Positions 16,474 through 25,491 are shown, counted from the first letter of the stretch. The stretch is DNA of 33,322 nt from a bacterium (GCA_020350205.1 CP070707.1:3043943-3077264); one strand, 5' to 3'. Notes: generated by a model not told the origin, from the sequence alone. Made by a program: numbers and translations.

Positions 16474-17303
16474 TCAATTCTTCCTTCCTCTTCGATTGTT
16501 ACCTCATACCGCTCCAAGAGTTTTTTGTAAGCCGCATCCTTTAACTCTTTGGTGCGCTCGGCTATCCATTCCCGTTCTACGAGATCCCTGATTTCAGATA
16601 ATTCAGGCATTTTTCCTTCAATTTTTTCGGTAACATTTACCAGGTGACCTCCGATTCCGGAATATAGAGGCCCCACCCAATCTCCGGGAGGTATCTTAAT
16701 TAACTGGCTGGCAAATTCGATTCCAAATTGCCGGGAAATTTCATTATATGAGTATTGTTCGAACTCATATCCCAAGAGAGTTGGATCGCCGACCTCCTCC
16801 GGGGAAATTCCGGATTGCAGGCGTAATAAAATCTTCCTTGCGTCTGTTTCCAAATCTGGACGATTGTCTGGATTCAGGTATACCTGCATAAAAGAAATTT
16901 TTGGTTCCATTCTGAATTTGTCGGGATTTTGTTGCAGGTAATTCCTTAAGATTTGATCGCTAGGAACATTAGCGGAAGCCAGATTGCTCATTAAAAGTTC
17001 CAGTTTCTGGCGTAAACGACTGCGGATCACCTGGTCATTTGCGTCCAGGCCCATTTCTAATGCTTCACGATAATAAACCTCATCACGAATATGACTCGCT
17101 ATCAGATTTTTTAGCTCATCAGGGGTGGGTGGTCGCATCCAGGTCCGGGAAAATTGGGTGGCCAATTGTACCACCTGCTCTGAAGTAACCAAAATGCGCT
17201 GATTTTCCTTTATTCTGGAACTAGATATCCAATTACCCAACAGATAGAAAGCGATACCGATGATGAGGAAAGTTACGATAGGTTCGCGCAGAATTCTGTT
17301 CAT
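16470..17303 (-). CDS. Membrane-anchored PpiC/SurA-like peptidyl-prolyl isomerase
   Basis: 277 residues from the ATG at 17303 (MNRILREP); in-frame GTG 17336 and an intervening ATG would add 11 or fewer residues and have no better ribosome site. One N-terminal membrane helix (about 9-27, VTFLIIGIAFYLLGNW) anchors a periplasmic domain. A SurA-N-like helical part (about 40-130, with IRDEVYYREALEMGLDANDQVIRSRLRQKL) precedes a parvulin-like domain (about 140-255, KISFMQVYL ... GGHLVNVTEK). Such proteins help fold envelope proteins. It is the first gene of the five-gene minus-strand cluster and overlaps the HupE-like gene by 4 nt, so it may assist assembly of the HupE-like protein or its partners. 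Catalytic activity is uncertain because the parvulin part is divergent. Confidence 0.85.
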   Translation of the reverse strand: MNRILREPIVTFLIIGIAFYLLGNWISSSRIKENQRILVTSEQVVQLATQFSRTWMRPPTPDELKNLIASHIRDEVYYREALEMGLDANDQVIRSRLRQKLELLMSNLASANVPSDQILRNYLQQNPDKFRMEPKISFMQVYLNPDNRPDLETDARKILLRLQSGISPEEVGDPTLLGYEFEQYSYNEISRQFGIEFASQLIKIPPGDWVGPLYSGIGGHLVNVTEKIEGKMPELSEIRDLVEREWIAERTKELKDAAYKKLLERYEVTIEEEGRID

Positions 17304-17924
17304 TTTCAATCCATTTTGCATCAAAATAACTATCACTTGGGGCTATAAGCAAGATAGTAGGCAAAAAAGGAATAAAAAATCGTTTCACAATCAATCTACT
17401 GAGCGATTCAGGAGATCTGATTTTCATCATCCTCTGTTTAAAGTAGGAAATCAAGAAAAGTCGAGAGGTATCTGAATCGAGACCGGAAATGTAGCAGCTG
17501 TTTTTTTACTGGCTGATATACACCGGTTCCTGTGAAGGGTTGATTCTGGAGCTCTGCTGATCAGGTTCAGTGCAGAGAAGAAGATCAGGATTCAATTGGG
17601 TGAGGAACATTTCTCTTCAGAACGCGGTCAATTAGGGTTTGGATTGGTCTGTTTATGATATAATTCCAAAAATGTTTAATATTCAACTATGTTTTTTTGT
17701 GCAGACAAAATTAAATGGATTTCGGGGGATAAACCATTTGGAATTTTTAGGTTGATACATTACCTTTAGAACCTTAATTAAATATTTCAATTCGTATACG
17801 TCGAATTACAGCAAATCCAAAATTACAATTGGTAGTAAATATTATTATCTGAATTAGATATTTCAGATAATAAGATTTCGAATTTATAATCATGAAACGA
17901 TAAATCATGAAGGAGGAACTTTAC
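17304..17924. promoter_or_regulatory. Divergent control region between the metal-type cluster and the DUF3604 gene
   Basis: 621 nt with no convincing gene. Toward the plus strand it holds TTGATA (17752-17757), a 17-nt spacer and TAATTA (17775-17780) as a promoter candidate, a 6-bp AATTCG/CGAATT inverted repeat (17789-17807) near the expected transcription start, a 12-bp inverted repeat (17842-17873), a direct repeat ATCATGAA (about 17890 and 17904) and an AGGAGGA ribosome site at 17911. The minus-strand promoter for the five-gene cluster should also be here but is not clear. Confidence 0.45.
17842..17873 (+). promoter_or_regulatory. Perfect 12-bp inverted repeat in the DUF3604 leader
   Basis: Arms TTATTATCTGAA (17842-17853) and TTCAGATAATAA (17862-17873), separated by 8 nt, 51 nt before the ATG. 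As DNA it looks like a dimeric regulator operator; as RNA it would be an AU-rich hairpin. It lies downstream of the promoter candidate, so a repressor roadblock is possible. Confidence 0.6.
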
Positions 17925-19874
17925 ATGGCAAAATATAAATTGAAGGGGTTTTACTTGCCGGTCATCTTTTTTTTCTTGATGAACAGCCTGGTATTGGCCC
18001 AAGATTCACCCGGTTTACCGGCACCTCATGGTGATGTTGAAGCTGCTTTCAAGGCCCAGAAACACTATTCACCCTATGCCGGTCGTAATTTCCCCACCAA
18101 TGTTTACTGGGGAGATACCCATTTACACACTGGTATGTCTATGGATGCGGGTGCTTTCGGTTGCCGTTTAACGCCGGAAGATGCCTACCGGTTTGCCAGA
18201 GGAGAAGAATTAACCGCCTCGACCGGTATACAGGTAAAATTATCCCGCCCACTGGATTTTCTAGTCGTTGCCGATCATTCCGACAACATGGGATTTTTTC
18301 CTCGACTTTTTGATGGAGACCCGAAATTTTTGGCAGATCCGACTGGAAAACGCTGGTACGCGATGATTCAGGAAGGCGGCCAACAAGGTGTGCAAGTAGC
18401 GGTTGAAGTGATTGAAGGTTTTTCCCAGGGCACCTTTCCCAAAGCGCTTCAGTCACTCCCGGGGACTGCTGCTTACCGTTCTGCCTGGGAAGAAACCATC
18501 GATGCAGCAGAAAAATATAATGATCCCGGAAATTTTACCGCCTTTATCGGGTATGAGTGGACCTCAAATACTGCTGGGAATAATCTGCATCGTGTGGTCG
18601 TCTACCGTGATGATGGAAATAAGGCTGGTCTCATGGAACCGTATACGACATTGAAACCGCAGGGAAGTGATAATCCCCGTGATCTCTGGCAGTGGATGAA
18701 TACCTATGAGAACAAAAGCGGTGGTCAGGTATTGGCGATTGCTCATAATGGTAATCTGAGCAATGGCATCATGTTTCCTCTTAAGGATTCATTTACGGGT
18801 AAAGCCATCGACAGGGAGTATGCAACGACCCGCTCTAAATGGGAACCGCTTTATGAAGCCACCCAGATTAAGGGTGATGGAGAAACCCACCCTTTTCTGT
18901 CTCCCAATGATGAGTTCGCGGATTATGAGACCTGGGACCAGGGAAATCTTGATCTGTCCGTTAAAAAGCAAAATGATATGCTGCAATATGAATATGCCAG
19001 ATCAGCTCTTCAGATTGGCCTGGAACTTCAGAAAAAAACCGGAGTGAATCCTTATAAATTTGGTATGATTGGTTCTACCGACAGCCATACCGGACTGGCA
19101 ACTGCCGAAGAGGAGAATTTTTTCGGTAAACATTCCGGAACGGAACCGAGTGCGGTTCGCTATAAACATCCTATGGCGGCAACTTCAAATGGAAAATACG
19201 AAAGCTGGGATATGGCGGGTTCCGGCCTGGCGGCAGTCTGGGCCCGGGAAAATACCCGGGAAGCAATCTTTGATGCCATGATGCGCAAAGAGACCTATGC
19301 CACCACCGGTCCGCGGATGCTGGTTCGTTTCTTTGGTGGCTGGGAATTTCTCCCAGAAGATGCACTTCATCGTCTGCCGGCTGATATCGGTTATGTGAAG
19401 GGCGTTGCAATGGGTGGAGATTTGCCCAAGGGTCAAGATAAAAATGCAGTCCCCACTTTTTTAGTTGCGGCTATGAAAGATCCTCTTTCGGGCAATTTGG
19501 ATCGCATTCAGATCGTCAAAGGCTGGTTGGATGACAAAGGCAAACGTCACGAAAAAGTCTATGATGTGGTCTGGGGAGATGCTGAAATTCGTCAACCCGG
19601 CAGCGATGGAAAACTGCCTCCAGTGGGTAATACCGTCAACGTCACGGAAGCCACCTGGACTAATACCATCGGTGATCCGGAACTGATCACAGTGTGGAAA
19701 GATCCGGATTTCGATCCGGCGCTCCCGGCCTTTTACTATGCCCGGGTATTAGAAATTCCCACGCCGCGCTGGACCGCTTATGATGCCGCCCGTTATGGCA
19801 TAACCATGCCCGAGGAAGCAGAAATGGTTACCCAGGAACGAGCCTATACCTCGCCGATCTGGTATACACCTTAA
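17925..19874 (+). CDS. Secreted DUF3604 protein (PHP-like metallohydrolase)
   Basis: 649 residues from the ATG at 17925, placed 7 nt after AGGAGGA; an ATG 18 nt earlier lies before that ribosome site. Signal peptide about 1-25 (MAKYKLKGFYLPVIFFF). Metal-binding motifs of the PHP-like DUF3604 family are complete: YWGDTHLHT (about 61-69), VVADHSDNMG (about 115-124), AIAHNGNLSNG (about 280) and GSTDSHTGL (about 400), with a terminal TTGPRMLVRFFGG region. The natural substrate of the family is not established to my knowledge; a phosphoesterase or other hydrolase in the periplasm is the usual inference. It is monocistronic: promoter-like DNA in front, terminator 30 nt after the stop. Confidence 0.93.
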   Translation: MAKYKLKGFYLPVIFFFLMNSLVLAQDSPGLPAPHGDVEAAFKAQKHYSPYAGRNFPTNVYWGDTHLHTGMSMDAGAFGCRLTPEDAYRFARGEELTASTGIQVKLSRPLDFLVVADHSDNMGFFPRLFDGDPKFLADPTGKRWYAMIQEGGQQGVQVAVEVIEGFSQGTFPKALQSLPGTAAYRSAWEETIDAAEKYNDPGNFTAFIGYEWTSNTAGNNLHRVVVYRDDGNKAGLMEPYTTLKPQGSDNPRDLWQWMNTYENKSGGQVLAIAHNGNLSNGIMFPLKDSFTGKAIDREYATTRSKWEPLYEATQIKGDGETHPFLSPNDEFADYETWDQGNLDLSVKKQNDMLQYEYARSALQIGLELQKKTGVNPYKFGMIGSTDSHTGLATAEEENFFGKHSGTEPSAVRYKHPMAATSNGKYESWDMAGSGLAAVWARENTREAIFDAMMRKETYATTGPRMLVRFFGGWEFLPEDALHRLPADIGYVKGVAMGGDLPKGQDKNAVPTFLVAAMKDPLSGNLDRIQIVKGWLDDKGKRHEKVYDVVWGDAEIRQPGSDGKLPPVGNTVNVTEATWTNTIGDPELITVWKDPDFDPALPAFYYARVLEIPTPRWTAYDAARYGITMPEEAEMVTQERAYTSPIWYTP

Positions 19875-19903
19875 AACACCCAAGTTGACATATTCCAAAA
19901 TAT

Positions 19904-19933
19904 AAAAGCCCGAAAATTATTCGGGCTTTTTTT
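19904..19933 (+). terminator. Intrinsic terminator of the DUF3604 gene
   Basis: An 11-bp perfect stem AAAAGCCCGAA/TTCGGGCTTTT (19904-19914 and 19920-19930) with a 5-nt loop and a T run through 19933. Confidence 0.95.
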
Positions 19934-20448
19934 ACACCATTAATCTTGAATTGAAATGAGTAGATACTGACATTACCGTATCAGGGAATTAAACATAATA
20001 TCAAAGGCAATAAATGTTTTACTGCGAGCGGATTTTACTTCAATCCCTTCTCCGATCCAGATATTTCATTTTCCATTAAGTTTTTTCCCCTTCCCTTTTA
20101 TCCTTTTCATATTTTCGAAAAATTGTTCCCATTTTGGCTTTAACTGTACATCATATTGCCACAGATGTGACAAATACGTGACAGGAATCAGAAAATTATT
20201 GGGAACTTTCGGGGCTCTGATCCAACCAGGAGTTAAAGAAAATCCGTCTTGCTGGATTATGAGATTTTACATTTTGAAAAATGAAAATTGTTCTAAAAAA
20301 TACTTGACATTTTTGGTGTGCTTTATTAAAATCATAACAAAACGAAACAACTCGTAATAAAATGAAAGTAGTTAATCTGTATATCGATGTTATTTGAAAG
20401 TGCAGGAGGAATTAACCTATAAAATCGGAAGAATAATCGGGATGATTC
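19934..20448. promoter_or_regulatory. 515-nt region upstream of the sugar operon, with a promoter
   Basis: No gene is seen. It holds a pyrimidine-rich stretch (about 20070-20110), a paired GTGACA direct repeat (about 20168-20181), and a promoter at 20304-20332. After the promoter come AACGAAAC and AATGAAAG elements (about 20340-20370), reminiscent of the GAAA-containing half-sites of DeoR-family operators, consistent with autoregulation by the first gene of the operon. The operator reading is inference. Confidence 0.5.
20304..20332 (+). promoter_or_regulatory. Sigma70-like promoter of the DeoR-led operon
   Basis: TTGACA (20304-20309), exactly 17 nt, then TAAAAT (20327-20332). This is the best promoter match in the window. 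It gives a leader of about 110 nt before the regulator ATG. Confidence 0.65.
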
Positions 20449-21207
20449 ATGTTAAATGAAGAGCGTCGGCAGAAAATTTTAACGATTATATCTCAGGATA
20501 AAAAAATCAGGGTAAAACAGATTTCCAGAAAATTTCAAATTTCTGAAGTCACCATTCGAAAAGATCTGGAGGTTCTGGAAAAAAGAGGTTTTTTAACCCG
20601 CGTACATGGCGGTGCCATACAGAACAATAGATCGGTACCGGATTTAGCCCTGACAGAAAAAGAACAAATTAATCCAGACCTCAAAAAACGAATTGGAAAG
20701 AAAGCTGCCGACATGATTGAAGATGGGAATGTCATTATTCTGGATTCCGGATCGACCACGTTGCAGATTGCCCATCAGATTAAATTTAAAAAAAATATTA
20801 CTGTTATAACGAATGCGGTTAATATCGCCGCCGAACTTGCTGCCAGCGATGTTCAGATCATTCTCACCGGGGGAACAGTCAGGGAAATGTCTTTTTCTTT
20901 AGTAGGGCCCTTTGCAGAAGCTACCTTAACTAATATTACGGCCGACAAATTATTTTTAGGTGTGGATGGTATTCATTTTAAGTATGGATTAACCACACCG
21001 AATGTTCTTGAAGCCAGAGTAAATCAGTTGATGATATCGATTGCAGCCCAGGTTGTCGTCGTCGCTGATTCATCTAAATTTGGCCGTCGTAGTTTGGGAT
21101 TTATTTCCCCCGTCAACAGAGTACACACGGTTATCACTGATAACCTTTTGAAGCCTAATGATACAAAGCAGTTGAAGGAAATGGGTGTAAATCTTGTTTT
21201 AGCTTGA
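20449..21207 (+). CDS. DeoR/GlpR-family (AgaR-like) transcriptional regulator
   Basis: 252 residues, family length. The N-terminal winged helix (1-58) has the DeoR signature VKQISRKFQISEVTIRKDLEVLEKRG and HGGA. The sugar-phosphate sensing domain (about 75-235) shows IILDSGSTTLQIA, ITNAVNIA, LTGGTVR, LGVDGI and the VVVADSSKFG loop. Members repress sugar catabolic operons and respond to a phosphorylated intermediate. As the first gene of the operon it probably controls its own promoter and the genes behind it. Neighbouring AgaS-, kinase- and KbaZ-type genes point to galactosamine- or tagatose-type sugar phosphates as effector. Confidence 0.95.
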   Translation: MLNEERRQKILTIISQDKKIRVKQISRKFQISEVTIRKDLEVLEKRGFLTRVHGGAIQNNRSVPDLALTEKEQINPDLKKRIGKKAADMIEDGNVIILDSGSTTLQIAHQIKFKKNITVITNAVNIAAELAASDVQIILTGGTVREMSFSLVGPFAEATLTNITADKLFLGVDGIHFKYGLTTPNVLEARVNQLMISIAAQVVVVADSSKFGRRSLGFISPVNRVHTVITDNLLKPNDTKQLKEMGVNLVLA

Positions 21208-21225
21208 AAAATGGAGGAAGCATCA

Positions 21226-22299
21226 ATGGCTATTTCAAATCATGATGGTTCTTCAACTTATACGGAAATCAAGAGACAGCAGAAACTCTGGAAGACAGCT
21301 CTGGATGCCTTGACAGTTAAAAAAGAGGAGTATGAAAAATTATTAACTTGCTGGCATGACCGGACCTGGGTATTTTCTGGTTGCGGCACTTCATTTTATC
21401 TGGCACAAACCGCCAGTCATCTTTTCGGAGAAGAAACCCTTCTACCGGTAAAAGCGGTTCCAGCTTCGGAAATTCTGATCTCACCCCGTAATGTCTTTAA
21501 TGTAAACCAAAAGAATCTGTTGATTGCACTTTCCCGGTCGGGAACCACCACAGAGATTGTAAAAGCAGTCCTGAAGGCTAAAAAAGAATTTGGCATTCCC
21601 TCGCTGGCTGTTTCCTGTGATCAACAGTCAACAATGAGTGTTTCCAGCGATTTTAGACTTCAGTTCCCGTTCTTGAAGGAAAAGAGTGTGGTAATGACAG
21701 GATCATTTACGACGATGTTGATCAGTATTATTTTTCTGGCCTCCCTGAAACAGAGCAAAGATGACTCGTTACCAGACCTTTATATGGTAGCAGATCAGAG
21801 TGAACAGGTAATGAATGGTTACGAGGATCTGGTGCGGGAAATCGCAAATCTTCCGGAAATCACTAATTATGTATTTTTGGGACAGGGGACATTTTATGGT
21901 ATTGCCAATGAAGCAGGGCTTAAAATGCAGGAAATGTCTCTTTCACCTGCCCAGAGCTATCATTCACTGGAATATCGCCATGGTCCCATGTCTACAGCGG
22001 ACGCTTCGACTTTAATTACCATCCTCTGTTCACAATCCGGGGCAGGTTTGGATGCACAATTAGTAAATGACCTGAAAAAATTGGGTTCAAAGATTCTCGT
22101 TATGGGGGATGGTTTAGCCCTGCGTGATTCCTGCAAAGCGGATTATAAAGTAACTTTACCTCATCTATCGCCGGATGGATTGAACTCACTTCTCGTTATG
22201 CCTCTCTTACAGTTATTAGGTTTCTACAAAGCGAAAGCGAAAGATATGGATCCGGATCAACCTAAAAATTTATCGGCCGTGGTTGAACTGAACTTATAG
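21226..22299 (+). CDS. agaS: SIS-domain sugar isomerase/deaminase, AgaS-like
   Basis: 357 residues from the ATG at 21226, preceded by GGAGGA at 21213-21218; the ATG at 21211 is inside that site. Two SIS domains: WVFSGCGTSFYLA (about 45-60), ALSRSGTTTEI and MTGSFTTMLI in the first, GQGTFYGIANEAGLKMQEM plus YHSLEYRHGPMS in the second, as in AgaS and the GlmS isomerase half. AgaS deaminates/isomerises galactosamine 6-phosphate to tagatose 6-phosphate. No deacetylase (AgaA/NagA) is present in the window, so either free galactosamine is used, the deacetylase is elsewhere, or the substrate differs. Cytoplasmic. It lies 18 nt after the regulator and 10 nt before the kinase. Confidence 0.88.
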   Translation: MAISNHDGSSTYTEIKRQQKLWKTALDALTVKKEEYEKLLTCWHDRTWVFSGCGTSFYLAQTASHLFGEETLLPVKAVPASEILISPRNVFNVNQKNLLIALSRSGTTTEIVKAVLKAKKEFGIPSLAVSCDQQSTMSVSSDFRLQFPFLKEKSVVMTGSFTTMLISIIFLASLKQSKDDSLPDLYMVADQSEQVMNGYEDLVREIANLPEITNYVFLGQGTFYGIANEAGLKMQEMSLSPAQSYHSLEYRHGPMSTADASTLITILCSQSGAGLDAQLVNDLKKLGSKILVMGDGLALRDSCKADYKVTLPHLSPDGLNSLLVMPLLQLLGFYKAKAKDMDPDQPKNLSAVVELNL

Positions 22300-22309
22300 A
22301 GGATGTGAC

Positions 22310-23245
22310 ATGAAGAAGTTCGATGTGATTGTAGTCGGTGAGTTAAATATTGATCTCGTTCTGTGGGATGTACCGTTTCCAGAATATGAAAAGGAAAAGT
22401 TGGCAAAAGATATGCGTTTTACCATGGGCAGTTCCTCTGCGATTACTTCTCATAATCTATCTGCCATTGGCAGTAAGGTAACATTCATAGGCAAAGCAGG
22501 AAAAGATGCATTTGGTGATTATATGATTCAAAATCTTGAAAAAGTTGGGGTTGATACTTCCGGAATTATCATCGATACTTCCCTGAAAACAGGCGCTACG
22601 ATTGTGTTGGCAAATCCTCCCCGTAAAGCCCTGTTGACCTATATGGGTGCGATGACTCACCTGTTTATCGATGACATCGATTGGGAGCTGGTTAGGCAAA
22701 CACGGCATCTTCATATGGGATGTTATTACTTACAAACCGGCATGATTCCTGATGTTCCTGGACTTTTTAAAACGGCAAAGAAATACGGCCTTACGACCTC
22801 TCTGGATACCAACTGGGATCCTTCCGAAACCTGGCATGAAGATATTTACCAGGTTTTAAAATATACTGACATCTTTTTACCAAACGATGATGAAGCCGTT
22901 CGTATTGCCCATGAATCCTCCCTTGCTAAAGCAATTTCTAAACTGAGGAAGATGGTCAAAATACTGGTCATAAAAAAAGGTGAAGTGGGTGTTTCCGTTT
23001 ACTCAGATTCAGAGGAATTGGATCTGCCTGGATACAGAACAGAAGTTGTTGAAACAACCGGTGCGGGAGACAGTTTCAATGCCGGTTTTATTCATCGTTT
23101 TTTAAAAGGCGATTCTTTGATGGAATGTGCCCGGTATGGAAATGCGTGCGGTGCTCTGGCCGTTTCAGCCATCGGGGGAACCGGTGCATTTCAAGATAGA
23201 AAGAGATTAAAAAATAAAATCGATACCATACTCCAAGAACAATGA
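22310..23245 (+). CDS. PfkB-family sugar kinase
   Basis: 311 residues. The N-terminal GELNIDLVLW and GSSSAITSHNLSAIG regions and the C-terminal signature TTGAGDSFNAGF, which holds the catalytic aspartate, are complete. The family phosphorylates ribose, fructose, tagatose 6-phosphate, 2-keto-3-deoxygluconate and others. In this context tagatose 6-phosphate (to the 1,6-bisphosphate) or primary phosphorylation of the incoming sugar are the two most reasonable roles; sequence alone does not decide. GAGGATG-type ribosome site upstream. Its stop overlaps the next start by 4 nt (ATGA). Confidence 0.93.
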   Translation: MKKFDVIVVGELNIDLVLWDVPFPEYEKEKLAKDMRFTMGSSSAITSHNLSAIGSKVTFIGKAGKDAFGDYMIQNLEKVGVDTSGIIIDTSLKTGATIVLANPPRKALLTYMGAMTHLFIDDIDWELVRQTRHLHMGCYYLQTGMIPDVPGLFKTAKKYGLTTSLDTNWDPSETWHEDIYQVLKYTDIFLPNDDEAVRIAHESSLAKAISKLRKMVKILVIKKGEVGVSVYSDSEELDLPGYRTEVVETTGAGDSFNAGFIHRFLKGDSLMECARYGNACGALAVSAIGGTGAFQDRKRLKNKIDTILQEQ

Positions 23246-24588
23246 TGTCACTTCTTGAAATTGTACATGCTCATAAATTGGATGGGCAATATGGAATTTA
23301 CTCCATTTGCTCCGCCAATCCCTACGTACTGAGAGGAGCTATGATTCAGGCCAAAAGGGACGGGAGTTTTCTTCTGATTGAATCCACCTCAAATCAGGTT
23401 GACCAGTTTGGAGGGTATACAGGTATGACGCCGGCTGATTTTGTGTCATATGTTTACCGATTGGCGGATGAAGAAGACTTTCCCTCGCAAAATCTTATTT
23501 TTGGGGGTGACCATCTTGGACCAAATACCTGGCAGAGAGAGCCATCTGTGATTGCGATGGGTCATGCACATGAATTAATTCGCAGTTATGCGGCGGCCGG
23601 TTATACTAAAATTCATCTGGATACCAGCATGCGTTGTGCAGATGATGTAGTTGATGATTCAACTGCTCTTGCAGTCAATACCATAGCCAGGCGGACTGCA
23701 GAACTCTGCAAAACGGCAGAAGAAGCCTCAAAAACTCATGCTGGAAACCAGCCGATGGTTTATGTAATTGGTAGCGATGTGCCCATGCCGGGGGGAGCTC
23801 AGGAGTCACTTGATGACCTCCAGATATCATCTGTGGAGGAGATAAAGGAAATCATAGAATTATGCCATAAATATTTTATGGAATTTGGTCTGGAGGAAGC
23901 CTGGCAGCGAGTCATCGCGGTAGTTGTACAGCCGGGGGTTGAATTTGGTGATATGAAAATTGTTGATTATGATGCCGGGCTTACTGTGGAAATCTCCCGG
24001 TTTATTGAGAAGTTTCCCGGGCTGGTATATGAAGCTCACTCAACGGATTATCAAAAACCGGCCAATCTTCAAAAATTGGTCATGGATCATTTTGCTATTC
24101 TAAAGGTTGGACCCTGGTTGACTTATGCATTGCGGGAAGCTCTGTTTGCACTGTCATATATTGAAAATGATTGGTTGGGAAATAGAAAGGGCATAAAGTT
24201 ATCAAACCTGTTGTCTACAATTGAGAAAGTGATGGTCCAAAATCCTGAATACTGGAAAAATCATTATAGAGGGGATACTGAACAGTTACGGTTTGCCCGA
24301 AAGTATAGTCTGAGTGACCGGATTCGTTATTATTGGCCCAACCCGCAAATTCAAAGTGTTTTACAAAGACTACTGGATAATTTATCACAGCAGCCGGTCC
24401 CCCTTACCCTGATCAGCCAGTTTTTTCCAAGACAATATGAAGCAGTTCGATCTGGACAAATAAAAAACAAACCGCTATATCTGATAATTGCCAAGATTAT
24501 GGAAATCATAGAAATTTATGCAGAGGCCACGAAATCCGGCAAAGTCATGTATAAAATGACTGAATTTGATCACATCGGAAATGGGTGA
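23242..24588 (+). CDS. GatZ/KbaZ-like protein (tagatose-bisphosphate aldolase, class II, non-catalytic subunit family)
   Basis: 448 residues, family length. Characteristic segments are GIYSICSANPYVLRGAM (about 18-34), ESTSNQVDQFGGYTGM (about 48-63), FGGDHLGPNTWQ (about 87-98), KIHLDTSMRCADD (about 128-140), YVIGSDVPMPGGA and VYEAHSTDYQ. In enteric bacteria GatZ/KbaZ stabilises the catalytic GatY/KbaY aldolase. Here no GatY/KbaY homologue is found. Stand-alone members have been reported to carry sugar-phosphate 4-epimerase activity (fructose 6-phosphate/tagatose 6-phosphate), so this may be an enzyme on its own. Starts at ATG 23242 or the adjacent ATG 23245, coupled to the kinase gene. Confidence 0.9.
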   Translation: MMSLLEIVHAHKLDGQYGIYSICSANPYVLRGAMIQAKRDGSFLLIESTSNQVDQFGGYTGMTPADFVSYVYRLADEEDFPSQNLIFGGDHLGPNTWQREPSVIAMGHAHELIRSYAAAGYTKIHLDTSMRCADDVVDDSTALAVNTIARRTAELCKTAEEASKTHAGNQPMVYVIGSDVPMPGGAQESLDDLQISSVEEIKEIIELCHKYFMEFGLEEAWQRVIAVVVQPGVEFGDMKIVDYDAGLTVEISRFIEKFPGLVYEAHSTDYQKPANLQKLVMDHFAILKVGPWLTYALREALFALSYIENDWLGNRKGIKLSNLLSTIEKVMVQNPEYWKNHYRGDTEQLRFARKYSLSDRIRYYWPNPQIQSVLQRLLDNLSQQPVPLTLISQFFPRQYEAVRSGQIKNKPLYLIIAKIMEIIEIYAEATKSGKVMYKMTEFDHIGNG

Positions 24589-24600
24589 AAGGAGACGAAA

Positions 24601-25491
24601 TTGAAATCTAAATTATGGCTTATATTTGCTCTGGTCACAACCAGTTTCTGGGGGATTTGGGGAGCAATTATAGAAATTCCGGAAAAAGCGGGATTTCCAG
24701 CCACCCTGGGATATACTGTCTGGGCATTGACCATGATACCGCCCGCCCTGGTTGCCTTAAAAATAATCAATTGGAAACTGGAATATGATATGCGATCCAT
24801 TTTTCTTGGAGCTGTGATTGGATTTCTGGGAGCTGGTGGACAATTAATCCTTTTTCAGGCATTGATAATGGGACCGGCTTACCTTGTGTTCCCCTTTATT
24901 TCCCTCTCACCTGTTGTGACAATTCTTTTGTCTTACTGGTTTCTCAAGGAACGGGCAAGTAAAAGAGGCTGGCTGGGAATTATCCTTGCACTGCTGGCAA
25001 TTCCACTCTTGTCCTATCAATCTCCCGAAAATACGACAACCTCCGGATATCTCTGGATTTTATTATCACTTCTGGTTTTCCTGGCATGGGGAATTCAAGC
25101 CTATGTCATGAAATTTGCCAATGAGACGATGAAAGCAGAAAGTATCTTTTTCTATATGATGCTTACCGGATTACTGTTAATACCATTTGCCTTACTCATG
25201 ACTGATTTTTCTCAATCTATTAACTGGGGATTTAAAGGACCTTATCTGGCTGCTATGATACAAATACTTAATGCAATTGGTGCTCTCTGTCTGGTTTATG
25301 CGTTCCGCTTTGGGAAAGCGATCATTGTGAGTCCGTTAACCAATGCCGGGGCTCCGGTAATTACTATCGTTCTGTCCCTGATTATTTATAGCGTTATTCC
25401 ACCTTCCATCATTACTATGGGAATGATTCTGGCGATCATAGCGGCATTTCTCATGGCCATTGAGTCTGAAGAAGAAACCAGTGAAGTTTAA
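24601..25491 (+). CDS. DMT-superfamily (EamA-like) membrane transporter
   Basis: 296 residues with about ten hydrophobic helices in two five-helix repeats (for example residues 4-22, 36-56, 66-84, 92-113, 121-138, 150-170, 181-200, 213-233, 242-263, 268-286). The start is TTG at 24601, supported by AAAGGAG 6 nt upstream and a 12-nt gap from the KbaZ-like stop. EamA proteins move small metabolites or sugars across the inner membrane. Its place within the sugar operon suggests it carries the operon's substrate, in which case the PfkB kinase could make the first phosphorylation because no PTS genes are present. Confidence 0.88.
   Translation: MKSKLWLIFALVTTSFWGIWGAIIEIPEKAGFPATLGYTVWALTMIPPALVALKIINWKLEYDMRSIFLGAVIGFLGAGGQLILFQALIMGPAYLVFPFISLSPVVTILLSYWFLKERASKRGWLGIILALLAIPLLSYQSPENTTTSGYLWILLSLLVFLAWGIQAYVMKFANETMKAESIFFYMMLTGLLLIPFALLMTDFSQSINWGFKGPYLAAMIQILNAIGALCLVYAFRFGKAIIVSPLTNAGAPVITIVLSLIIYSVIPPSIITMGMILAIIAAFLMAIESEEETSEV

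Noticed and set aside
18139..18456. 105-codon minus-strand open frame inside the DUF3604 gene
   Set aside because: Antisense shadow of a gene whose metal motifs are fully conserved.
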